From positions 45,167 to 109,166 of IMG/VR virus record IMGVR_UViG_3300045996_003734: a DNA stretch of 64,000 nucleotides. One strand, written 5' to 3'. The translations under genes were made by a program, and so were the position numbers. This document shows, piece after piece, positions 1 through 8,436 of this stretch. The notes beneath the pieces are model-generated. The model was not told the DNA's origin and made no database searches. It saw nothing but the letters and a program-made list of their open reading frames with translations. How positions within the stretch are numbered: position 1 is the first letter of the stretch; each line of letters begins with the position of its first letter. Origin of the DNA: a virus.

Positions 1-1502
1 GCGATGCCCGCCGCCGCGCCGAGGCTCTTGCCGGCGGTGGACCACGCACCGTTCCTAGCGGCTTCCGCGGCGAGGTTCGCGCCGATGCTCTTGCCGAGCG
101 AGATGGCCTTGTCCTTGCCGAGCCCAGCGACGTCGCCCGCGATCGAGCCCGCCGCCGACATGCCAGCGCCCTTTCCAAGGAAAGCCGCTCCCGCGAGGAT
201 CGGATGGTCCGCTGCGAACTCGAGTAAGCTGGTGAAGCCGTTGGTCAGGCGCGGCAGCAGCTGCGCCAGCTTCTCCATCGAGGCCATCATCTCGGGCTTC
301 GTGAAGGCCGTCTTGAACCGGTTCATGACGTCGGCCATCACGCGGTCCGGGTCCTTGGCGGCGCGCTTCTTGGCCTCGGCCTCGAGCTGGGCGGCGGTCA
401 GGCTCGTCTTGCCGGCCGCCTCGAGTGCCTGGTGGAAGGCGTCGAGCGCCGCCGCGGTCTTCTTCTTGGCGGTACCCTCGGTCTCGGCGAACACCTTCTG
501 GTAGGTCTTGCCGAAGTCGCTCACCAGCTTGAGCGTGTCGCCCTGGAACACCTTCGAGAGCGTCTCTTCCTTGCCGCCAGTCTTGGCCAGGATCTTGTCG
601 AGCGCGTCCTTCCGAGCGCCTCCGCCCTTCTCGGTGATCTTGATGCCAAGGTCCTTCTCGATGCTCTTCAGCTTGTCGGCGTTGCCGAAGGTCTCCATCA
701 GGCTGGTGACCGCCGTCAGGTTCTTCTTGAAGCTGCCGGTGACGTTGTCGCCGACGTTCAGCATACCGAGCACCTGCTGAAGGCCGGCCTTTCCCTCGAG
801 GCCCATCTGCTTCGCAGACGCGCCAACGATACCGAGCTTGGCGCCGAGGTCGTCGATGTTCGCGCCGCCCTTGCTCGAGAGCTCGATGACGGAGGCCAGC
901 GCGTCCTGCATCTCGTTGCCGGCGATGCCGAACTTCTCGTTGAGGGTTCCAGCGATCGCGGTCAGCGTGTTGACGCTCTTGCCGCTGGCGTTCGCTGCGA
1001 TGGCGATGGCGTCGAGCGCGTCGGCAGAGAACTGCGCGTCCCCCGTCTCGTCGTAGAGCGCGGCGTAGGCGCCGGCGAGCTCGTTGACGTCGCGCTTCCA
1101 ACGCTTCGCCGCGCCCTCCACGTCCTTCTGGACGTCGGTCCACTCGACCGCCTTGCCTGTGCCCGTGCTGATGGCGAAGGCGAGGTCCTTGTAAATGCCG
1201 ACCAGCTCGGTGCCGCTCTTGGCGCCGGCGGCCACGGAGAGCGCGCCGCCGAGCGTGGCCGCCTGCCCGATGGTGTTCTTCAGCTCCTTGCCGAGGTCCG
1301 CAAGCGTGTCCTTGGCCGCGCCGAAGCCCTTCTTGATCGAGCCTAGTGCCGGGTGGAGCTTCCGCTCGGCCTTCTCGCCGGCCTCGCCCACTCCCTCGAT
1401 TTCGTGGCCGAGCTCGGCCGCTTTCTTCTCGATCTCCTTGAGCATCGAGAGGAAGCCGCCGGCGGCGAGCTCGAGCCGGACCTTGGCGTCTTTCTCAGAC
1501 AT
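1..1502 (-). CDS. Tape measure protein, copy A (3' end cut by window edge)
   Basis: N-terminal 500 residues of a tail tape measure protein; the C-terminus lies beyond base 1. The ATG at 1502 overlaps the stop of the chaperone long form by 8 bp, as in the second copy at 63781. The protein starts MSEKDAKVRLELAAGG, then has Ala/Gly-rich helical stretches (GTELVGIYKDLAFAIS, IAGTLNEKFGIAGNEMQDAL) typical of TP901/Mu-type tape measures, and a long hydrophobic AADHPILAGAAF segment. It aligns without gaps to 62280-63781. Differences are mostly synonymous, so both versions look selected as protein. Most likely an allelic variant of the same gene caught at the contig start rather than a second gene in the genome. 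Confidence 0.85.
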   Translation of the reverse strand, partial: MSEKDAKVRLELAAGGFLSMLKEIEKKAAELGHEIEGVGEAGEKAERKLHPALGSIKKGFGAAKDTLADLGKELKNTIGQAATLGGALSVAAGAKSGTELVGIYKDLAFAISTGTGKAVEWTDVQKDVEGAAKRWKRDVNELAGAYAALYDETGDAQFSADALDAIAIAANASGKSVNTLTAIAGTLNEKFGIAGNEMQDALASVIELSSKGGANIDDLGAKLGIVGASAKQMGLEGKAGLQQVLGMLNVGDNVTGSFKKNLTAVTSLMETFGNADKLKSIEKDLGIKITEKGGGARKDALDKILAKTGGKEETLSKVFQGDTLKLVSDFGKTYQKVFAETEGTAKKKTAAALDAFHQALEAAGKTSLTAAQLEAEAKKRAAKDPDRVMADVMNRFKTAFTKPEMMASMEKLAQLLPRLTNGFTSLLEFAADHPILAGAAFLGKGAGMSAAGSIAGDVAGLGKDKAISLGKSIGANLAAEAARNGAWSTAGKSLGAAAGI

Positions 1503-2192
1503 CGTCCTTCCCCAGGTCGTTCAGGATTCTGCGCCACTCGGGGTCGGCGTTGTCGCCGCGCACGATGGCTGCGAGTTCGTTGAACTTCAGGGTTCCGGCG
1601 TCGAGGTCTCGGCAGATTGCAACCAGGACGGCGCCGTCGGTGAGCGCAAAGCTTCCCGCGCCATACGTATGATGCAGCTGGGCTGCTCGTGCCCAACGAT
1701 ACCGAGTAAAGGGAGGATGCTGCGTCGCTTCGCCACCTCGCTCAGCATGCGCCAGAAGGCGTCGTCGGTGGTGACGGGCTCGCGCGGATCGATGAGCGCC
1801 TTGTACGCGTTGATGCGCTCCTGAATGTCCTTCAGGCCGCCCTCGTCCCATGCCGCCAGCTCGGCGTAGTTCATGAGCTGGCCGTGCGGCGCGTCGAAGG
1901 TGCGGATGGCTCGAGCGAGCAGGCACACCTGCTCCATGTCGTCGAACAAGGCCTTGTCGCGGTCGGGGTCTAGCGCCTTTTTCGAGGCGAACCAAAGGCG
2001 CGCCTGCGTGCGGGCCTCGACCTCGTCGTCCGGGACGGGCACCCAGACGCGCACCTTTTTCTCCTCGACCTTCCCCAGTTCGTTGCGCCGACGGATCTTG
2101 TCTTCGAAGAGCAGCCGGCCCGACTCGTGGCGGACCAGCTCGAGCTCTTCCCATGATGCACCGCCGAACGCAGGGATCGCAGCGCCCGCCAT
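1495..2192 (-). CDS. Tail assembly chaperone, long form by -1 frameshift
   Basis: The zero frame is read for 162 codons to TTA at 1709-1707, then -1 slippage on CCCTTTA moves ribosomes to a frame open to the TGA at 1495. This adds about 70 residues and gives a product of about 232. The added part reads sensibly (LTDGAVLVAICRDLDAG, ending GKDDV) and its stop overlaps the tape measure ATG. This copies the gpG/gpGT arrangement of long-tailed phages, where the T extension recruits the tail tube protein. In the second copy (63774-64000) the -1 frame is also kept open despite sequence divergence, which supports real use. Confidence 0.7.
1587..2192 (-). CDS. Tail assembly chaperone, short form
   Basis: 201 residues, encoded between tail tube and tape measure, the place of the gpG-type chaperone in lambda, P2 and Mu-like phages. 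It would bind the tape measure protein and keep it soluble while the tube polymerises. The protein is mixed-charge and soluble, with no membrane segment. The ATG at 2192 overlaps the tube stop codon by one base. A CCCTTTA slippery heptamer at codons 161-162 makes a second, extended product. Function is inferred from position and from the frameshift architecture rather than from strong motif similarity. Confidence 0.75.
   Translation of the reverse strand: MAGAAIPAFGGASWEELELVRHESGRLLFEDKIRRRNELGKVEEKKVRVWVPVPDDEVEARTQARLWFASKKALDPDRDKALFDDMEQVCLLARAIRTFDAPHGQLMNYAELAAWDEGGLKDIQERINAYKALIDPREPVTTDDAFWRMLSEVAKRRSILPLLGIVGHEQPSCIIRMAREALRSPTAPSWLQSAETSTPEP
1592..1718. repeat. Exact 127-bp repeat shared with 63874-64000
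   Basis: Bases 1592-1718 and 63874-64000 are identical over all 127 positions. The base before each copy differs (g versus t) and the second copy runs to the window edge. 127 is a common largest k-mer of de Bruijn assemblers, so this may be the overlap by which the contig closes on itself. If so, the unit genome is about 62,282 bp. Confidence 0.9.
1707..1713 (-). promoter_or_regulatory. Programmed -1 ribosomal frameshift site CCCTTTA
   Basis: On the minus strand the zero-frame codons are CTC CCT TTA, so the heptamer C CCT TTA fits X XXY YYZ exactly, and after slippage reads CCC TTT. It lies about 40 codons before the zero-frame stop at 1587, and the -1 frame stays open to the tape measure start. 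The same heptamer recurs at 63989-63995. Confidence 0.75.
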
Positions 2193-2578
2193 CAGACGGG
2201 GTCGCCCTGCGCCTTACCAACGAGGCTCACGCTGAACTCGATGGCGTTATCGACGTTGGCGACGATCTGCGGCTTCGTGAACCGACCGGTGCAGGTGAAC
2301 ACCAGGCCCGGCACCTTGAGGCGAAGGTTCTGGACCTTGCGCTTGCGGTAGCTCGTCATGTAGTCGCGCTCGAAACCTTCGTTCGAGATCAGCGACTTGA
2401 AGCTCACGGTGCAGCTGCGCATGCCGTGGGTCGAGCCCGCGGGGTTCATGCGCAGCGTCGCGAGGACTTTTTCCCCGTCTTCGAACGCGAACGTCACGTC
2501 CGCACAGTCGACGAGGTCGCCGGCGCCGAGAGCGACCTGGCCTTTTGGGTAGTCGAGAAAGTCGGAATTATCGGCCAT
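2192..2578 (-). CDS. Tail tube protein
   Basis: 128 residues directly downstream of the sheath gene and upstream of the chaperone, the conserved place of the contractile tail tube. The protein has alternating beta-strand character (QVALGAGDLVDCADVTFAF, GLVFTCTGRFTKPQ) and no membrane segment, as expected for a small tube subunit of 110-170 residues. It is separated from the sheath stop by only 4 bases, so the two are probably cotranslated at the high levels needed for assembly. Assigned mainly on size and synteny. Confidence 0.7.
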   Translation of the reverse strand: MADNSDFLDYPKGQVALGAGDLVDCADVTFAFEDGEKVLATLRMNPAGSTHGMRSCTVSFKSLISNEGFERDYMTSYRKRKVQNLRLKVPGLVFTCTGRFTKPQIVANVDNAIEFSVSLVGKAQGDPV

Positions 2579-2582
2579 TTGC

Positions 2583-4103
2583 TCAGCCCACCTTCGCCAC
2601 GACTAGGGAAATCTTAGCGAGAATCTTGAACGCTTTTGCCGGAATGAAGATGTCCAGCTGGTTCTCGTCGGCGCCATCGACCTCGCAAATCAGCGTGCCG
2701 TCGTCCACGGTGCTCTGGAACTTCACGCCGTCGATGACGCCCTTCGGCACGTGGAAGTTGAGCGTGCGCCGAATCACCCAGGCTTTGGCGTCGCGCTCCT
2801 CGATGACTCCCGCGGGGTTGGGGTCGTCGCCTTCTTTGCGGTTCTTCGCGATCTTTACTTGCCCGTCGGGGCTCATGAACTCCTGCGGGAGGCCGATGCG
2901 GAGGTCCTTGCTGTAGTCGTACAGCGCGTCGACCTCGTTCACGTCGAACACCCGACGGTCCTGGTTGCCGAGCGTGTCGATCGAGTGCGTCGTGACCGAG
3001 CGCAGGATAATGGGCGCGCCGCTCGCCGAGTAGCCGACGATGGACACGCCGTTGTTGAGCGCGTCGATGACCTCGGGATCCGAGGGCTGATCGCCGTTAA
3101 CGTCAGCGGAGCCGCGGACCCGCTTGAGCGGCTGAAGAACGCGATTAGCGTTGCTCTCCTTTGCACGCCGACGCATGCGATCGCCGGCCTCTGCGGCCGC
3201 GATTTCGCAGGGCAGGGACTCGTCGCTGACGCTAAGAACGTGCTGGAGGTTAGTGTGGTTGCGCGCGATGGCGCCGGTCTTGGCCTGGGCGATGCTGCCG
3301 GTTGAACCGTACACCGCTTGCTGCAGCCGGGAGTTGAAGCCCGTCACGTTCGCGTCGATGTGCGTCGCCACCCGCGCCGCGTTCGTGGAGCCGCCGGACG
3401 CCTGCGCATCGGCGTTGCTCAGGCAAGGGACGATGAAGTCGTACTCCTTCGAGAGCGCCGCGAGCGCGGCCGTCATATCGACTTCAACCGTGCCGCCCGT
3501 GAGAGTGGCGCCGCTGGGCGTGAGAGTAGCGCCGGTGCCGGTGAGCTGCTTTACACGCAAGCGAATGTCGTTGCCGGCCGTCCCCTTGCTCCGCGCGAGC
3601 AGGTTCATAGCGCCCGCCGTCCCTGCACTGGCAACGCAGAAGAGGTCCGTTCCCTTCTGATTGATGCGCGGGAAGTTGTTGTCACGCGCTGCCGTCGCAG
3701 CCTCGCCCACGTTCCAGAACACGTCGACCGAGACGCCCTGAATCCAAACGCGCCAGGAGCAATTGCTCGTGGGAGTGCCGGCAAAGGTCAACGTGCCGCT
3801 CGCGGCGACGCCCGCCGATTCCGTGCAGCACACCAGGTCCACGAGCGCCTGCGGATGGTTCTCGACGAACGACTGGAACGCGAAGTAGCCGAGGCAGCGC
3901 CCAGCCGCGACCTCGACGTCCTCCTTCGAGTAGACGGTGCGAGCTTCGTTGACGGGCAGGTCACCACCCGACGTTGCTGGCGGCGAGATGATGACCGCGC
4001 GAAGGCCGGCCACGCCGGGGCTTGAGGCGCCGCGCAAGAGCGCAACGGAGAGCGCGAGGCCGGGCCTCGGATTGCTCGGATCTACGGCGAGCGGGGCGAC
4101 CAT
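2583..4103 (-). CDS. Tail sheath protein
   Basis: 506 residues, the contractile sheath around the tail tube. The C-terminal third carries the usual sheath pattern: a YDYSKDLRIGLPQEFMSPDG segment followed by a strand-rich domain with KAWVIRRTLNFHVPKGV, where sheath subunits link to their neighbours. Central insertions (GTAGNDIRLRVKQL and a threonine/glycine-rich strand) suit a Mu gpL-like sheath, and the length is normal. The gene starts at an ATG overlapping the stop of the preceding gene at 4103. With the tube it establishes a myovirus tail. Confidence 0.85.
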   Translation of the reverse strand: MVAPLAVDPSNPRPGLALSVALLRGASSPGVAGLRAVIISPPATSGGDLPVNEARTVYSKEDVEVAAGRCLGYFAFQSFVENHPQALVDLVCCTESAGVAASGTLTFAGTPTSNCSWRVWIQGVSVDVFWNVGEAATAARDNNFPRINQKGTDLFCVASAGTAGAMNLLARSKGTAGNDIRLRVKQLTGTGATLTPSGATLTGGTVEVDMTAALAALSKEYDFIVPCLSNADAQASGGSTNAARVATHIDANVTGFNSRLQQAVYGSTGSIAQAKTGAIARNHTNLQHVLSVSDESLPCEIAAAEAGDRMRRRAKESNANRVLQPLKRVRGSADVNGDQPSDPEVIDALNNGVSIVGYSASGAPIILRSVTTHSIDTLGNQDRRVFDVNEVDALYDYSKDLRIGLPQEFMSPDGQVKIAKNRKEGDDPNPAGVIEERDAKAWVIRRTLNFHVPKGVIDGVKFQSTVDDGTLICEVDGADENQLDIFIPAKAFKILAKISLVVAKVG

Positions 4104-4546
4104 TACTTGTTCTTCTTCCTGCCCTCAGGCTTGGGCTCCGCCTCGGCAGGCGGGGTGATTTCGGGCTCGGGCTCGGGAGCTGGCTCGGGCTCGGGCTCGG
4201 GCTCGGGCGCGGGCTCGGGAGCTGGCGCGGGCGGAGGGAAACGCTCTGCCTCGCGGGCTTCCTCGAGCTGGAGCCACGCCAGCCAGTCCTCGCGGGTGCG
4301 CTCGACCAGGTCGCGGTGCTTCAGCGCATTCCGCAGCTCGCGGTCGTACCGCGCGCAGAAGGCGGCCGTGAGCGGGACGACACACTCGGTGTCCCAAACG
4401 ATCGCCTCAGCGCCCTCGGCGCGCTCCGCCGCCGTCGCGACGCGAGCGCCAAAGCTGCTGCCGTTGGCGTCCCAGCGCGACACGAGCCGCCCCTCGACGG
4501 ACGAGACGTAGCGCGCGAATTCGATGGCGGGAGCTTCGTCGGGCAT
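4103..4546 (-). CDS. Hypothetical tail-region protein with acidic Glu-Pro repeat tail
   Basis: 147 residues with no recognised domain. The first ~95 residues are mixed-charge and helical. Residues ~103-140 are a low-complexity run of alternating Glu and Pro (EPEPEPEPAPEPEPE), then a short basic end, KPEGRKKNK. It sits between the terminator-like protein and the sheath, where Mu-like phages keep small joining proteins. The stop overlaps the sheath ATG. Pro-Glu tails often act as flexible, extended linkers, but nothing shows its role here. Confidence 0.7.
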   Translation of the reverse strand: MPDEAPAIEFARYVSSVEGRLVSRWDANGSSFGARVATAAERAEGAEAIVWDTECVVPLTAAFCARYDRELRNALKHRDLVERTREDWLAWLQLEEAREAERFPPPAPAPEPAPEPEPEPEPAPEPEPEITPPAEAEPKPEGRKKNK

Positions 4547-4574
4547 TGAGCCCGACTGGTCTAAACGCCGGGCC

Positions 4575-5528
4575 CTACGGTGACCCGTTCGGAGGCATCG
4601 GGTCGGTCACATCGGGCAGCTTGATGGGCGGCGAAATCGCCGGCCCCTCTCCGTTGGTCCCGGTGAGGTTCTGCATGCGCGTGCGGAGCCAGTCGTTGTA
4701 CTCGGTGGTCTGCCGTCGGTGCTGGAGCGTGACGGTGCAGCCGATACGCACGAGATCGATGTAGCTGGTGGGCGTGACGCCGAACACACGCGCGTCGAGC
4801 ACCTCGGCGCCAGGCTCGTTTGCGAGCCGCAGACCGCGCGCGCTCATGGTGTCGAAGAGCGTCTCGATGACGTCGGTGCGCAGCACGTCGCCTTCCATTT
4901 GCCGCTGTGCCTGGGTGTCGAGCCTGCCGGTGACGAGGAAGAGCGACCACGTGTGCCGGTAGAGAAACTTGCCGCGGCCGGTGCGCGCGAGACGCGAAAC
5001 GCCCTGCGCCGCCATCGGGCCGTCGAGCGGGCCGGTGCTTTCCCAGCAAAGGCAGACGCCAGGGAACTGCGACATTTGCGCGCGCAGGAACTGCTCGAAG
5101 GTCCCCTGCTCGAAGCGCTTGTAGGTCACGAGCTGCTGGATGGCGCCGACGCCCAGCTTGGCGATGCCACCGGTCAGCCCCGCCGGCGACACGCTTTCGA
5201 GCTCGATGCCCAGCTGCGGCAGCGACCAGCTGTACTGCGTCCCCGGACTGGTGTTGCCGACCGAGCCGCCTTGCAGCGACTCAACCGGCACGAGCACGCC
5301 GGTATTTGTGACCGGCCAGTCACCCCGCTCGTTAGCGGGGTTTTTCGTGACGAACACGGTGGCCTCTTCCAGCAAACCGCCGCGCACGATCGGAACCGCG
5401 CACGCGCCAAAGGGCAAGGTGCCGGTCGGGCCGTCCGACTTCACGAGCAGTTCGCCGGCAGCGACCGTTCCCATCAACGGCGCAAGGGCGGCCTGAATCG
5501 CTCGGCCGTTGGCGATGCTGTCACTCAT
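4575..5528 (-). CDS. Putative tail terminator / neck protein (Mu gp37-like position)
   Basis: 317 residues between the tail completion proteins and the sheath. It is soluble and strand-rich, with a central helical block (QFLRAQMSQFPGVCLCWES) followed by a strand region with RHTWSLFLVTGR and SYIDLVRIGCTVTLQHRR, a layout seen in neck or terminator proteins that measure and close the tail. The C-terminus is Pro-rich. Assignment rests on position and on being the only mid-sized gene left for that job; no diagnostic motif is visible. Confidence 0.45.
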   Translation of the reverse strand: MSDSIANGRAIQAALAPLMGTVAAGELLVKSDGPTGTLPFGACAVPIVRGGLLEEATVFVTKNPANERGDWPVTNTGVLVPVESLQGGSVGNTSPGTQYSWSLPQLGIELESVSPAGLTGGIAKLGVGAIQQLVTYKRFEQGTFEQFLRAQMSQFPGVCLCWESTGPLDGPMAAQGVSRLARTGRGKFLYRHTWSLFLVTGRLDTQAQRQMEGDVLRTDVIETLFDTMSARGLRLANEPGAEVLDARVFGVTPTSYIDLVRIGCTVTLQHRRQTTEYNDWLRTRMQNLTGTNGEGPAISPPIKLPDVTDPMPPNGSP

Positions 5529-5728
5529 GAGGGCTGGTCGGGATGGTGCCAGGTGCCGGCGGCCTTGGCCCTCGACTCTGGCGCCTCGACCTCGCTCATG
5601 CCGCCGCGCCCGTTGCCGACGAGCAGCAGCGTTCGCCCGTCCGGGCCCGGGTCGCCCAGCGTGCGCGCCTGCAGGTGCCGGCCCTCCTTGTCGACGTAGA
5701 CGACGCGCAGCGGGTGCTTCCCGCTCAT
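5525..5728 (-). CDS. Small hypothetical neck-region protein
   Basis: 67 residues, coupled at both ends: its ATG overlaps the stop of the gene upstream and its TGA overlaps the ATG of the 317-residue gene. The N-terminal half looks like a small beta barrel (RVVYVDKEGRHLQART, RTLLLVGNGRGG); the C-terminal half is disordered. Mu-like phages have a comparable short gene (gp38/DUF2635) near the sheath, but identity with it is only a guess. Confidence 0.55.
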   Translation of the reverse strand: MSGKHPLRVVYVDKEGRHLQARTLGDPGPDGRTLLLVGNGRGGMSEVEAPESRAKAAGTWHHPDQPS

Positions 5729-6153
5729 GGCGGCATCTGCGACAGGATGAGCTCCGCGGCCTCGTCCAAGATCGGACCCTCGAAGGGACCGAGGTTGTAG
5801 AAGTCGCGCAGGGGTATCTTTCGCCGGGGCTCGGGACTCACGTGGTAGACGTCATAGCTAACCAGCGACATGGCTTCTGCAAAGGTGTCGCTCCACGCTG
5901 GCGAGACGCTTCCCGCCATCATCCCGGAATCCTGTAGGATTTTTGCGCCGGCTCCGCTCTTCCGGCGGTTGGCCAGCGTCGAATCTTCGAGCCCCCTCCA
6001 GCCGGGACCCTCCGCCTCGAAGACGTCCGCGACGCCGGCGACGAGCAGCTCGGCGATGACCGGAAGCATGCCCGGCAACGCCTGCGCCTTGGCCTGCAGC
6101 GGCCGGAGCACGGTCGAGAGGTTGTGCTCGACCTTCAGCTCGAAGAACGACAC
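5725..6153 (-). CDS. Virion morphogenesis / tail completion protein (Mu gpG-like)
   Basis: 142 residues. The protein has the Mu gpG / P2 gpS pattern: an N-terminal helix pair (VLRPLQAKAQALPGMLPVIAELLVAGVADVF), then a segment with LANRRKSGAGAKILQDSGMMAGSV near residues 85-105, matching the family pattern W..L...T...K......L..SG.L..S. Such proteins join the tail terminus to the head during assembly. It follows the gp36-like gene, as in Mu-like phages. Confidence 0.65.
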   Translation of the reverse strand: MSFFELKVEHNLSTVLRPLQAKAQALPGMLPVIAELLVAGVADVFEAEGPGWRGLEDSTLANRRKSGAGAKILQDSGMMAGSVSPAWSDTFAEAMSLVSYDVYHVSPEPRRKIPLRDFYNLGPFEGPILDEAAELILSQMPP

Positions 6154-6627
6154 TCAGTAGCCCCCCGGTCGGGGCCGCCTCGCGTTCGGGGCGAACATGA
6201 ACTGCGGGCAGTCCGCGCTCGCGATGCGGCCGCGCACGTTCGGGTTGCGCCCCGCTTTCGCTTCGCCAACCGAGCGGAGCTGCCCTTGCACGATGAGCTC
6301 GAGCATCTTCAGCGCGTCGGTGCGGTGCGACGCGTACGGGGCGCCCTGCCCGCACCACTGCGGCTTGCCCTGCATGCCCTCGTACATGGCGATCGCGCAG
6401 AGCTGGCTCTTGACCGCGTCGTCCTCGGCGACGAGCGCTTCTCGCTGCTCGCGCGCCGGCCAAGCCTTCATGAGCACCGCCTCGCCCAGGCGCGTGGCCA
6501 CGACGCAGGCGACTGCAAGCCGAGGTCCCGGCTCGAGTCGCCCAGCGTCTGAGAACACCTGCGCAACGAATTGCGGCGGGTAGCGCTCCTCCAGGTCGAG
6601 CTGCGTAATGAGCGCCGGTGCGGGCAC
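6154..6627 (-). CDS. Head-tail joining protein, Mu gp36-like (DUF1320)
   Basis: 157 residues starting MPAPALITQLDLEERYPPQFV, the typical opening of gp36/DUF1320 proteins (an aspartate or glutamate-rich helix near residue 10, then paired helices AVACVVATRLGEAVLMKAW). The family forms part of the connector ring between portal and tail. The last ~25 residues are basic and Gly/Pro-rich. The stop abuts the start of the tail completion gene. Confidence 0.65.
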   Translation of the reverse strand: MPAPALITQLDLEERYPPQFVAQVFSDAGRLEPGPRLAVACVVATRLGEAVLMKAWPAREQREALVAEDDAVKSQLCAIAMYEGMQGKPQWCGQGAPYASHRTDALKMLELIVQGQLRSVGEAKAGRNPNVRGRIASADCPQFMFAPNARRPRPGGY

Positions 6628-6635
6628 CGGTCACC

Positions 6636-7232
6636 TCAGGAGTGGAGGAAGCCGCTCTGCTCGAGGTCTGCGAGCGTCTCCTTCGAGACGCGGTACACGA
6701 CCGCCTGCAGCCCGAGCTCCTGCTGAAGCTCGGCCACGTCGTCGTCCGACTTGGTGACGATGAGCACGTCGCCGGCCTTCGCGTGGAGGCGGCCGCCCTT
6801 GCCGACGCCCGCCACACCCGAGGCGATGGTGACGCACTCGTTCAGCTGGCGCGCGTTCTCGGGTAGGCCGGCGATGGCCGTGCCGGCATTCTTGGCAGCC
6901 GTGGTCGCCGCGGCCAGCGCGGCGGTCAGCTCCCCGACCTGCTGCTCGAGCGACTTGCGAGCTCCACGCTCGCGGTCGAGCTCGCCCTGCAAGCCGTTGG
7001 CGCGAGCCTCCGCCTGCGAGAGCTTCACTGCGAGCTCGCCCGTCTTTTGCTCGAGCTTGGCCTCCGCCTGCTGGCGGATGCGGGTCTCGTCGTTCGGGGG
7101 CGGGGCTACGCTCGCGGCCCCTGCGCCGGTCGCGGCCCCGCCCTCGGCAGTCGCGCTCTCGCCCTTCGCCGCGCCGGCACCCGGATCGAGGACCTCGGTA
7201 CCGCCCGCGGCTTGGTTCTTCGCCTTCGACAT
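6636..7232 (-). CDS. Hypothetical capsid-neck protein with coiled coil
   Basis: 198 residues from the ATG at 7232, chosen because GAGAAAG lies 7 nt upstream; an upstream GTG at 7253 is less likely. An Ala/Gly-rich disordered start (~50 residues) precedes a strong coiled coil at about 50-125 (QQAEAKLEQKTGELAVKL, LEQQVGELTAALAAATT), then a C-terminal alpha/beta domain with AKAGDVLIVTKSDDDVAEL and a final helix. It lies between capsid and gp36-like gene. Many phages have an unassigned head protein here. Function unknown. Confidence 0.65.
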   Translation of the reverse strand: MSKAKNQAAGGTEVLDPGAGAAKGESATAEGGAATGAGAASVAPPPNDETRIRQQAEAKLEQKTGELAVKLSQAEARANGLQGELDRERGARKSLEQQVGELTAALAAATTAAKNAGTAIAGLPENARQLNECVTIASGVAGVGKGGRLHAKAGDVLIVTKSDDDVAELQQELGLQAVVYRVSKETLADLEQSGFLHS

Positions 7233-7257
7233 TTGCGTCTTTCTCTCGAGCACCCTC

Positions 7258-8388
7258 TCAGGTGCTGAGCACGTCCTTGATGAGGCCGCCGGCGATGTTC
7301 GTCCCGAAGAACGTGGTCTCGCCGAAGCCGGCTTCGAACATGGTGCCGCCGTTGATGCCGCGGCCCTGCGGGATGTACTCGTTCGTCACGACGCCGGTGC
7401 CGCTGCGGCCCTTGGCGCGGAACGTCCAGCTGGTGGCGGTGCGCTTGCCGTCGCGCGGTAGACCCGGCGCCGGGTTCGACACCAGGACGACGTCGTCGCC
7501 GAGGATGTACTGCAGCGCGCCGCCAGCCGCCGGGATACGGCGGGCCGGGCAGATGTGAATGGTCGGCATGCCGACGATGTTGAGCTGCTGGTACCCCTGC
7601 ACGTCCGCAGCCTGGGCGATCTCCGGCTTGGGGCCGGCGGTGCCCATCGTGGTGTTGATGTACGCGCGCACGTTGTTGTCGGACAGGAACCAGTACGCGA
7701 CGTCGGGGTTCATGCCGATGTCGGTGATGGGCTGCGCCGACGCGAGGATGCGGGCGTGGATGTCCGCGCGAGGGTCCTTGGTCGAGCCGTTGTCCCACTT
7801 GAAGTTCGTGGTCAGCGACGTGCGGTTGTTGGCGTTCCAGTTGTTGAGGGTCGTGAGCGCACCGAACACGCGGATCTCGCGCGACAGGTACAGCTTGTTC
7901 ATGACCATCTCGCCGCTGGCCGCGCGCACGTCGTAGGCGTCGACCGCCTCGTTCTGCGCGCCCCACGGGATGAACGTCGCCAGACCGTGCTCGAAGGTCT
8001 GGTACTGCGTGGTCGCGCTGGCGTGCGCGATCTCGTTGATGGCGCCTTGCCGGCCCACCTCAGTGGGCACGTACTCGAACATGTTCTCGAGCGCGAAGTC
8101 GCGGCGGTTGCCCTTCTCCTTGTCGACCAGCACCACCGGGGAAAACAGGTCCGCGCAGTAGGCGAAGGGGCTGTAGCCGCCGAGGTAGGTGTCGAGCTCG
8201 CGCGCCTGGTCCCCGACCTCTGCCGGCGTCACGGCCATGAGCACGCGGGTGCCGGCCGCGCCGACGCCATCCACGTTTTCGGTCAAGGTGAAGAAGCGAT
8301 GGCCAGGAGGCGCACCGTTCTGATTCGAGAGAGTGTCGATGGCGAGCGGAAGCCCGTTGAAACTGGGCTGTCGGAGGGCTGCGTTCAT
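7258..8388 (-). CDS. Major capsid protein
   Basis: 376 residues, located after protease/scaffold and decoration genes, in capsid position. An HK97-fold reading fits: N-terminal arm, spine helix region (GRQGAINEIAHASATTQYQ), P-domain strands (VGMPTIHICPARRIPA) and late A-domain strands (ATSWTFRAKGRSGTGVVTNEY). Low lysine, soluble, no membrane segment. The 48 bases upstream (8389-8436) contain no gene, leaving room for a strong ribosome site as expected for the most abundant virion protein. Confidence 0.8.
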   Translation of the reverse strand: MNAALRQPSFNGLPLAIDTLSNQNGAPPGHRFFTLTENVDGVGAAGTRVLMAVTPAEVGDQARELDTYLGGYSPFAYCADLFSPVVLVDKEKGNRRDFALENMFEYVPTEVGRQGAINEIAHASATTQYQTFEHGLATFIPWGAQNEAVDAYDVRAASGEMVMNKLYLSREIRVFGALTTLNNWNANNRTSLTTNFKWDNGSTKDPRADIHARILASAQPITDIGMNPDVAYWFLSDNNVRAYINTTMGTAGPKPEIAQAADVQGYQQLNIVGMPTIHICPARRIPAAGGALQYILGDDVVLVSNPAPGLPRDGKRTATSWTFRAKGRSGTGVVTNEYIPQGRGINGGTMFEAGFGETTFFGTNIAGGLIKDVLST

Positions 8389-8436
8389 GATGAGGTGCGT
8401 TCCTTCAGAGGGTGACGAGCGAGAGAGCGAAGCGCC

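Noticed and set aside
4150-4210. CRISPR-like tandem repeat (GGCTCG units)
   Set aside because: Simple codon repeat encoding Glu-Pro in the gene at 4103-4546; no spacers.
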